Assembly: GCA_016927865.1 (NCBI GenBank)
Contig: JAFGLU010000066.1
Span: 1 to 33,207 of the forward strand
Direction of reading: 5' to 3'
DNA from: Anaerolineaceae bacterium
GTDB lineage: Bacteria; Chloroflexota; Anaerolineae; Anaerolineales; Anaerolineaceae
Length of the DNA stretch: 33,207 bases
The notes under the pieces are model-generated. The model saw nothing but the letters and a program-made list of their open reading frames with translations. It ran no database searches and was not told the DNA's origin. The position numbers and the translations under genes were made by a program. Numbering within the stretch: the stretch's first letter is position 1; each line of letters begins with the position of its first letter. Below, piece after piece: positions 15,875 through 21,731 of this stretch.

Positions 15875-17097
15875 AAATCCTCGCCATTGTGCCCTACGTG
15901 CCCGACTTGGTGCGCGTGCGCCCGTACCAGTTCTTGCGTCACCTGGTTCTGGCCGGGCACGAGGTGCGCCTGCTCACCGTGGGCTCGTCGCTCGCCGATG
16001 GGGAGGCTGTGGAAAATCTCAAGCACGAAGGCCTTCAGGTCGAGCTGTTCAACCTGCCGAAGAGCGCTTCCTACGCCAACTGCCTGTTGGCCCTGCCCAC
16101 CCGCACCCCCTTGCAAGCCGTGTATTGCTGGCAGCCCAAATTGGCCCGCCGGGCCGCGGAATTGTGGAAGACGGGCCGCTTTGATGTGATTCACATCGAG
16201 CATTTACGCGGCGCGCAGTACGGCCTGGATCTGCTGAAGAAGTGGCCGGCCTTCCGCCCGGCCATTCTGTGGGACAGTGTCGATAGTATTTCGCATCTCT
16301 TCCGCCAGGCGGTTCGCCAGGACACATCTGCGCTGCGGCGCTTCTTGCGTGCCCAGGAGCTGCGCCGCACTGAGCGCTACGAACGCATTCTGCTAGAGCA
16401 GTTCAACCCGATCGCCGTTACCTCGCCTGTTGATCGTCAGGCTTTCCTGGAGATGGCTGAGGGCCGTGATTTTTCCTCGCGCGTGCGGGTCGTTCCCAAC
16501 GGCGTCGACCTGGATTACTTCTTCCCCGGCCCGCAGCAAGATCGCCAACCGAATACCATTGTGGTTAGCGGCAAGATGAGCTACCACGCCAATGTCCGCA
16601 TGGTCAAATTCCTGGTTGAGCAAGTCATGCCGCGCGTGTGGGTCGAAATTCCGGATGCAAACTTGTGGGTGGTGGGAAAGGACCCGCCCGAGGATTTGCG
16701 CGCCTTGGGGCAGGACAGCCGTATCAACGTCACGGGCACGGTGCCCGACCTGCGTCCTTACCTTCAGCGCGCCGCGGTGGCCGTGGCTTCCATCACCTAC
16801 GGTGCGGGTATCCAAAACAAGGTACTCGAGGCCCTGGCCTGCGCCACGCCCATGGTGGCCTCGCGCATGGCGGTCTCGGCGTTGAACGTGGTCGAAGGCT
16901 CGGATTTGCTGGTGGGTGAGGGCGCGCCCGAAATCGCCGATCAACTGGTGACATTGCTCAAGGATGCCGGGCTGCGCGAGCGGGTCGGCGCGGCGGGCAG
17001 AGATTTTGTGCAGCGCGAGCACTCCTGGCAAGCCATGATCGGTTTGCTGGAAGCGGGCTATCATGCCGCCATCGACCATGCGCATAGCGGAATATAG
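15871..17097 (+). CDS. GT4-type glycosyltransferase
   Basis: 408-residue GT-B fold transferase starting MKILAIVPYVPDLVRVRPYQFL. Landmarks are DVIHIEHLRGAQYG, VTSPVDRQAFLEMA, VVPNGVDLDYFFPG, VVSGKMSYHANVRMVKFLVEQV and the donor site ITYGAGIQNKVLEALACATPMVAS. The pattern, including SYHAN and GAGIQNK, places it near the stp1-like transferase at 8178. It starts at ATG 15871 in an ATGA overlap with the GT-C gene; longer upstream reading is shadow sequence. It is the last gene of the plus-strand glycosyltransferase run before a MITE-like element and the chain-length regulator. Confidence 0.88.
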   Translation: MKILAIVPYVPDLVRVRPYQFLRHLVLAGHEVRLLTVGSSLADGEAVENLKHEGLQVELFNLPKSASYANCLLALPTRTPLQAVYCWQPKLARRAAELWKTGRFDVIHIEHLRGAQYGLDLLKKWPAFRPAILWDSVDSISHLFRQAVRQDTSALRRFLRAQELRRTERYERILLEQFNPIAVTSPVDRQAFLEMAEGRDFSSRVRVVPNGVDLDYFFPGPQQDRQPNTIVVSGKMSYHANVRMVKFLVEQVMPRVWVEIPDANLWVVGKDPPEDLRALGQDSRINVTGTVPDLRPYLQRAAVAVASITYGAGIQNKVLEALACATPMVASRMAVSALNVVEGSDLLVGEGAPEIADQLVTLLKDAGLRERVGAAGRDFVQREHSWQAMIGLLEAGYHAAIDHAHSGI

Positions 17098-17130
17098 GGG
17101 AATATGGGCTTTCTGGGAGTTGCCACCACG

Positions 17131-17313
17131 TTATGGCCTTCTCAAAGTCGCTTAAAATTTGGTGTCCCTCATCCCCGACCCTTCTCCCGAAGGGATAAGG
17201 GCGCAGATTCTTCCCCCTCTCCCTCCGGGATCGCGAAGCATGCTTTAGCAGAGGGTAGGGAAGCCCTGGCCCGGCCAGGGTGAGGGTCTTTTTCTGACAT
17301 TGAGAAAGCCATA
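17131..17313. mobile_element. 183-bp MITE-like element with 9-bp target-site duplication
   Basis: GCCACCACG occurs directly at 17122-17130 and again at 17314-17322, exactly bounding the element. The ends are inverted: TATGGCCTTCTCAAAGTC (from 17132) against TATGGCTTTCTCAATGTC read from 17313 on the other strand, 16 of 18 identical. The interior is an imperfect palindrome: CCCTCA plus CTCCC-GAA-GGGA on the left mirrors CCCTCTCCC-TCC-GGGA and TGAGGG on the right. There is no ORF. A nine-base duplication is typical of DDE transposases such as IS4/Tn5-like families, so a trans-acting transposase is likely. Confidence 0.78.
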
Positions 17314-17347
17314 GCCACCACGCCGATTCTCGATGAAACGCAATATT

Positions 17348-17375
17348 TTGACGTTTAAAATAATTGTGGTAGGAT
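17348..17375 (+). promoter_or_regulatory. Sigma70-type promoter for the chain-length regulator
   Basis: TTGACG (17348-17353) and TAGGAT (17370-17375), spacing 16 nt, in an A/T-rich stretch. The ATG follows 37 nt later behind AGGGAAGGTG (17395-17404). The -35 matches 5 of 6 bases and the -10 matches 4 of 6. Confidence 0.55.
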
Positions 17376-17412
17376 TACATCAAGGTTTCTACCCAGGGAA
17401 GGTGACTAGCGT

Positions 17413-18969
17413 ATGAATCTTATGGACTATTTGAATCCGCTGAAGAAATGGTGGTGGCTGTTGATTGTAGCCGCCGCGGTCTCAGGCATCTCCAGCGCAT
17501 TTATCTCATTTTCTCAACCGGATATTTACCAGACCCGCACCACGCTGATGGTCGGGAATACCATGTCTTCGCCCAACCCCAGCGGCGGCGAGTTTTACCT
17601 TCAGCAACAGTTGGCCTCCATTTATGCCGATATGCTCTTCCGCGAGCCCATTCGCCAGGCCGTCATGGAATCCTTAGGTCTGACCTACCTTCCTGAATAT
17701 TTTGCCGCGGCGGTGCCTAACACTTCTCTGGTAGAGATTGTCGTCAACGACTCTGTTCCCCAGCGCGCCCAGGTGGTGGCTAACGAGTTGGCTGCCCAAC
17801 TGGTCAAGAGCAGCCCTGGCGTGGGCGGGCAAGACCAGCAAACTCAGGATTTCCTCCGCCAGCAGCTTTCGGCCTTGCAAATTCAGATCAACGACACCCT
17901 GGCGGAAATGCAGACGTTGCAGGATGAACTGGCCAAGTCCAACAGCGCTCGCCGCATCGCCGAATTGAATACGCAGATCGCCGATCTTGATAACCGTCTG
18001 AACACCTTGCGCTCCACCTACGGCACCCTGCTTTCCAACACGCAGGAAGGCGCCAGCAACACCCTCAACGTCATCGAGACCGCTGCGCTGCCCATGCGCC
18101 CCGTCGGTCCCAACCACATGCTCACCATTGCTTTGGGGCTCGTGGTGGGCCTGGCACTGGCCGCGGTCGCAGCGTACGCCATCGAGTTCTTCGATGACTC
18201 GGTCAAGACCGCCGAAGATGTCAAGCGCATCCTGGGCGTGCAGGTGATCAGCTATGTGGGCGAGTTCCCGACGGGCAAAAACCGCTGGGAATACGTCCGA
18301 GACGAACCACGCTCGCCGGTAGCCCATTCCTTCCGCGTGCTGCGCACCAACCTGGAGCTTCTCTCGCCGGAGGATCCCATCCGCACAGTGCTGGTCACCA
18401 GCGCTTCCACCTCCGAGGGCAAATCCACGGTCACGGCGAACCTGGGGGTGGTGACGGCCCAGGCCGAGCACAACGTGATTTGCGTGGACGCCGATTTCCA
18501 CCGCCCCATGCTTCACAACGCCTTGGAAATTGAGAACCCGCTTGGATTCAGTGGCGTGCTCTCCGGTGACTTGCCCCTCCAAGATGCCATGATCCCCTGG
18601 AAGAGCGAGCGCTTGATGGTGATACCCGCCGGTGAAGCCGAGAACAACCCCAGCGAGTTGTTCAGCAGCCCTCGCTTGCTTCCTGCCCTGGAGGAGTTGA
18701 AAGATTTGGCCGACCGGGTCATCATCGACGGTCCGCCCTTCTTCCTTTCCGATACCTCTGTGCTGTGCACTAAGGTGGACTGCATCCTGCTGGTTGTGCG
18801 GCCCAATTTTACCCGCAAAGAAGCCTTGAAGGCCATCAAAGAGCAATTGGACAACCTGCATGTTAAGCGGCTGGCGGTGGTGCTCAACCGCGTGGCCCGC
18901 CGCGATTCGTATTACAGCAAGTACTACCCCAACGAGTACCGCTCCAAACCCGAGCCAACCGAGGGTTAA
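17413..18969 (+). CDS. Wzz/BY-kinase fusion, polysaccharide co-polymerase
   Basis: 518-residue single-chain chain-length regulator and bacterial tyrosine kinase. A Wzz domain spans about 1-260, with membrane helices at 12-33 and 236-257 and a coiled-coil periplasmic section near 140-205. The cytoplasmic kinase has Walker A SASTSEGKST (330-339, Lys337), Walker A' ICVDADFHRP and Walker B RVIIDGPP. The tail has five Tyr (500, 501, 504, 505, 509), the usual autophosphorylation cluster. The SHSFRVLRTNLE-type segment at 305-315 corresponds to the oligomerisation motif of this family. Such proteins control polymer length and assembly with the Wzy polymerase at the membrane. It has its own promoter upstream and an intrinsic terminator after the stop. 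A fused kinase is typical of Gram-negative Wzc-type systems. Confidence 0.93.
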   Translation: MNLMDYLNPLKKWWWLLIVAAAVSGISSAFISFSQPDIYQTRTTLMVGNTMSSPNPSGGEFYLQQQLASIYADMLFREPIRQAVMESLGLTYLPEYFAAAVPNTSLVEIVVNDSVPQRAQVVANELAAQLVKSSPGVGGQDQQTQDFLRQQLSALQIQINDTLAEMQTLQDELAKSNSARRIAELNTQIADLDNRLNTLRSTYGTLLSNTQEGASNTLNVIETAALPMRPVGPNHMLTIALGLVVGLALAAVAAYAIEFFDDSVKTAEDVKRILGVQVISYVGEFPTGKNRWEYVRDEPRSPVAHSFRVLRTNLELLSPEDPIRTVLVTSASTSEGKSTVTANLGVVTAQAEHNVICVDADFHRPMLHNALEIENPLGFSGVLSGDLPLQDAMIPWKSERLMVIPAGEAENNPSELFSSPRLLPALEELKDLADRVIIDGPPFFLSDTSVLCTKVDCILLVVRPNFTRKEALKAIKEQLDNLHVKRLAVVLNRVARRDSYYSKYYPNEYRSKPEPTEG

Positions 18970-18990
18970 TCCATTTGCTTTCAACATTAG

Positions 18991-19022
18991 ACCCCGCCTT
19001 CTTCAAGCAGGCGGGGTTTTTT
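18991..19022 (+). terminator. Intrinsic terminator after the Wzz/BY-kinase gene
   Basis: ACCCCGCCT (18991-18999) pairs with AGGCGGGGT (19009-19017) around a 9-nt loop and is followed by a T run to 19022. It lies 21 nt past the stop codon. Confidence 0.9.
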
Positions 19023-19033
19023 ATTGTCCAGTT

Positions 19034-19081
19034 GGTTAATTTCGTAGGGGCAATTCATGAATTGCCCCTACGAAATTAACC
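19034..19081. repeat. 48-bp perfect palindrome abutting the ligase stop codon
   Basis: Twenty-four bases at 19034-19057 are exactly the reverse complement of 19058-19081, with no spacer. The centre reads GGGGCAATTCATGAATTGCCCC. The right edge touches the TAG of the minus-strand gene (19082-19084). With no loop or T tract it is not a standard terminator; it resembles a mobile palindromic repeat. Confidence 0.85.
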
Positions 19082-20740
19082 CTACGGCTGTTCGCTCTTT
19101 TCCTTCAAAATCTCCGCGTACTCCTCCATCTCCGGCTGATCCGGTTGGAGGGCCAGCGACACCAGAAGCGAATGATACCCGGCTCGCGGGTTGTTCAAAT
19201 CATCAAAATGCCAGGCCCAATAATTCATCTCATCCACAATATTTGGCAAACCGTGCAGCAATGGCAGGGCTTCCTCGGTGCGCCCGGCCCAGGCATAGGC
19301 CAGCCCCAGGGCTTTGCGCGTGCCGGGATGCTCGGGGTCGGCCAGCAATGCTTGCTCCAACACCGTGATGGCGGTCGGATAATCCAACTGTTCCAGGTAG
19401 ATCATGCCCAGGCGCTGGTTGGCCGAGCGCTGCCCCGGTTCCCTTTCCAAGGCCTCCAGGAACAGGGCTTTGGCGCCCTCGCGCAGAGAAGCCTGTTCGG
19501 CGCCGCTCAAGCCTGCCTGCAAATCGGCTCGCTGTTGCAGCAGCGCGCCGCGGTTGGTCAAGGTCGCCGCTGGCAGCGAGCCCAGCATGGCCAGGTACAC
19601 CCCCAGGCTCAGCGCCGCTGCCCCCACCGGCAGCATCCACGCCAGGCGCGGCTTCTCCGGCGCATGGTTCCACAGCAGGGCGATGTTTAACCCCAGCAGC
19701 AGAAAGAAGGGCAGCCAGCAGCGCAAATCGTCGTACTGGCGCGCATCGCTGATCCCGTGTAACAAGATCACAGCGATGCCCACCCAGGTCGACTCCAGCT
19801 TCAGGCGCTGGGGGTGATGGCGATGATTCCAGGCCGCGCTGAACACAGTCGCGGTCAATCCCATCCAGGCAACGAACCCCGCCAGCCCCTGTTGTAAAAG
19901 GGTCTCCAGGGTCAGGTTGTGGGAATAGCTCAAATATAGGAAGGGGATCAGCAATTCGTAGCGCGAATACACCAGGGCAAATTGTTCGCCCAGCCCAATG
20001 CCGGTGAAGGGTGTATCCGCAATTAAGGCCAGGCTGTTACGGTACACCTCCAGCCGGTCGGGACGGATGAACAGCGGACCCAGTACGCTGGACAGCACGG
20101 GGATGTCGCCGATGGCGGTGATATCCCCGCGCGCGAGCACGTACAGGATCAAACCAGCCATCCCGGCAGCAGCCCCGAAGGCCAGCCAGCGAGCAGGCTT
20201 CCAATAGCAGGCTGCCCACAACAGCATCCCTCCGGCGACAGCCAGCCACGCTCCGCGCGAAGCGCTGAACAGTAGCCCGCCCAGGAGGATGGCCGCCGCG
20301 CCCAGCCATAGAAAGCGCAGCTTGCGCTTGGACGTGCTGAAGGCCAGTCCTACCGCGATGAACGGGGCGGCCTCGATGAACGTCGCCACGCTGTTCAGGT
20401 CGGGCTGCCACCGTGCCAGGTTGGGGGTGACGTGCGCAATCAGCGTCGCCAGGCTGGAAATGACCCCCACCTTCTCATCATAATCCAGCCGCCCCATTTG
20501 CGTAATGACATACCCGGCTACCAGCACGCAAAGCAGCACGAACAGCCCCGCCGCCGCTTCCCACGGGCGCGTTTTGCGCCCCGCCAGGGCCAGCGCTGCG
20601 CTCAGCAGCCCGCCCGCCAGCAGCACAGCCAGGGTGGGCCAGGCCAGGCCGGGGTTGTAGCCCACGAATGCAGCCGGCAGGGCGCTGGCTACGAATAAGG
20701 TTACGGGAAGCAGGTAGAGGGCAGGGCGGTAGGTTTTCAT
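19082..20740 (-). CDS. O-antigen ligase/polymerase family protein with TPR tail
   Basis: 552-residue membrane protein on the minus strand. About twelve hydrophobic segments occupy residues 5-390. LLFSASRGAWLAV (157-169, SRGAW 161-165) is the hallmark of the O-antigen ligase superfamily, and TPFTGIGLGEQF plus YSHNLTLETLLQQGLAGF (His274) form the conserved outer loop. After the last helix come TPR-like repeats (about 420-500; LEREPGQRSANQRLGMIYLE, ITVLEQALLADPEHPGTRKALGLAYAWAG), presumably on the outer side. It may transfer finished glycan to an acceptor, with the TPR part recruiting protein partners. GGAAG lies 4 nt before the ATG. It is divergent from gmhB with 24 nt between the chosen starts. 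Confidence 0.88.
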   Translation of the reverse strand: MKTYRPALYLLPVTLFVASALPAAFVGYNPGLAWPTLAVLLAGGLLSAALALAGRKTRPWEAAAGLFVLLCVLVAGYVITQMGRLDYDEKVGVISSLATLIAHVTPNLARWQPDLNSVATFIEAAPFIAVGLAFSTSKRKLRFLWLGAAAILLGGLLFSASRGAWLAVAGGMLLWAACYWKPARWLAFGAAAGMAGLILYVLARGDITAIGDIPVLSSVLGPLFIRPDRLEVYRNSLALIADTPFTGIGLGEQFALVYSRYELLIPFLYLSYSHNLTLETLLQQGLAGFVAWMGLTATVFSAAWNHRHHPQRLKLESTWVGIAVILLHGISDARQYDDLRCWLPFFLLLGLNIALLWNHAPEKPRLAWMLPVGAAALSLGVYLAMLGSLPAATLTNRGALLQQRADLQAGLSGAEQASLREGAKALFLEALEREPGQRSANQRLGMIYLEQLDYPTAITVLEQALLADPEHPGTRKALGLAYAWAGRTEEALPLLHGLPNIVDEMNYWAWHFDDLNNPRAGYHSLLVSLALQPDQPEMEEYAEILKEKSEQP

Positions 20741-20752
20741 TATTCTTCCATG

Positions 20753-20758
20753 TATAAT
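20753..20758 (+). promoter_or_regulatory. Consensus -10 box implying a leaderless gmhB mRNA
   Basis: A perfect TATAAT ends 7 nt before the ATG at 20765, so transcription would start at or near the A of the start codon. No good -35 box is seen. A -10 here also argues against the upstream in-frame ATG at 20750. Confidence 0.5.
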
Positions 20759-20764
20759 TATCCC

Positions 20765-21322
20765 ATGTTTCCTGCTGTTTTTCTCGATCGCGACGGCGTC
20801 ATTATTGAAAACGTAGCCAGCTATGTGCGCTCGTGGGACGACGTGGCCTTTCTCCCCGGTTCGTTAGAGGCCCTGGCGCGGCTGGCTGCCAGCCCCTATA
20901 AAGTGGTCATGGTCACAAACCAATCCGCAGTGGGGCGGGGCATCCTTCGCTTTGAAGAAGCCCAGATCATCAACACGCGCATCCTGGAAACAATCCGCCG
21001 GGCCGGGGGCCGCGTGGATGGCGCTTACATCTGCCCGCACGGCCCGCAAGATGGCTGCGACTGCCGCAAACCGCTGCCGGGCCTGCTGCTGAAGGCCGCC
21101 GCCGAGCTGAATATTGACCTGGCGCGCTCCATCATGGTCGGCGATGCGCTCACCGACCTGCAAGCCGGACAGGCCGCGGGCGTCATGCGCAGCTTCCTGG
21201 TGCTCACCGGGCGCGGGCAAGGGCAGGCCGCCCTGCCCGGCGCCGCCCAACTTGCTTCCGGAGGGGTCTTTCCCGATCTTGCCGCGGTGCTGGCTGGGTG
21301 GCTTCCCAAAGCCGATTCCTAA
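20765..21322 (+). CDS. gmhB: D-glycero-D-manno-heptose-1,7-bisphosphate 7-phosphatase-like HAD hydrolase
   Basis: HAD-superfamily phosphatase of 185 residues, similar in length to E. coli GmhB (191). Motif I is FLDRDGVI (Asp8 nucleophile, Asp10 general acid), motif II is VTNQSAVGRG, and motif III/IV is MVGDALTDLQAG. The zinc site CPHGPQDGCDCRKP supplies Cys-x-His and Cys-x-Cys ligands, a GmhB/HisB-type hallmark. GmhB removes the 7-phosphate during nucleotide-activated heptose synthesis in the cytoplasm, here most likely feeding surface glycan assembly. I chose ATG 20765 because a consensus -10 overlaps the earlier in-frame ATG at 20750. HisB-type histidinol phosphatase is the alternative but less likely in this context. 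Confidence 0.85.
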   Translation: MFPAVFLDRDGVIIENVASYVRSWDDVAFLPGSLEALARLAASPYKVVMVTNQSAVGRGILRFEEAQIINTRILETIRRAGGRVDGAYICPHGPQDGCDCRKPLPGLLLKAAAELNIDLARSIMVGDALTDLQAGQAAGVMRSFLVLTGRGQGQAALPGAAQLASGGVFPDLAAVLAGWLPKADS

Positions 21323-21329
21323 AAAGACT

Positions 21330-21526
21330 GGTAACTACTAAGTCAGGTAGCACCACAACTAACCGTGGAGACGGTATCGCGCCCGAAGGGCGCCTAAGAA
21401 AATAAGGCATCAGGGAGTTTTTGTCGCACGAAGTGCGACAAAAACTCCCTGTTTCTTCTTTTAGGGCGGGCGAAGCCCGCCATTCACAACAGACCACGGT
21501 TTGGCACAGTGCTACCACTAAGCCAG
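21330..21526. repeat. Large nested palindromic element (MITE-like) between gmhB and the subtilase
   Basis: An imperfect inverted repeat runs from 21346 to 21516, centred exactly on 21431. GGTAGCAC (21346-21353) pairs with GTGCTACC (21509-21516), and AACCGTGG (21361-21368) with CCACGGTT (21494-21501). The centre is a perfect 19-bp stem (21411-21429 with 21433-21451) around GAA. Each arm has its own hairpin: GCGCCC-GAA-GGGCGC (21379-21393) and GGCGGGC-GAA-GCCCGCC (21465-21481). Similar direct motifs flank it: GGTAACTACTAAGTCAG at 21330 and CTACCACTAAGCCAG at 21512. No ORF is present. Confidence 0.7.
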
Positions 21527-21542
21527 AAGCGGGAACTTTTTT

Positions 21543-21629
21543 TCACTCCCCCGGCAAAACGTCTGAGAGATTGAGCATCTTGGCTGCCGGGTCGCGCAGC
21601 AGGTAGGGAGGGGCAACACCCAAGACCTG
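21543..21629 (-). pseudogene. Possible C-terminal coding remnant
   Basis: Minus-strand reading gives QVLGVAPPYLLRDPAAKMLN followed by LSDVLPGE and a TGA stop. It looks protein-like, with high GC at third positions, but is cut upstream by an in-frame TAA and by the promoter of the subtilase. It is only 28 codons long, so chance is possible. Confidence 0.25.
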
Positions 21630-21641
21630 TTATTTTTGTGG

Positions 21642-21669
21642 TTGAATCGCTCCCAGCTTGCCTTATAAT
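21642..21669 (+). promoter_or_regulatory. Sigma70-type promoter for the subtilase gene
   Basis: TTGAAT (21642-21647) and a consensus TATAAT (21664-21669) are 16 nt apart. The predicted start of transcription is near 21676, leaving a leader of about 56 nt before the ATG at 21732. Confidence 0.7.
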
Positions 21670-21731
21670 GAAGAAAATCCAGGGGGAATCCCTGTTCCAT
21701 CTCAAGAATTACTGATTTGCTTGGAGGCAAT

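Noticed and set aside
17231..17250. Possible dif-like or recombination site (CGCGAAGCATGC)
   Set aside because: It lacks the two 11-bp arms and 6-bp centre of dif sites and is better explained as a small palindromic block within the repeat element.
17674..18987. 437-codon minus-strand open frame opposite the Wzz/BY-kinase gene
   Set aside because: The plus strand has unambiguous Walker motifs and a Tyr tail; the antisense translation has no recognisable feature and crosses the terminator side.
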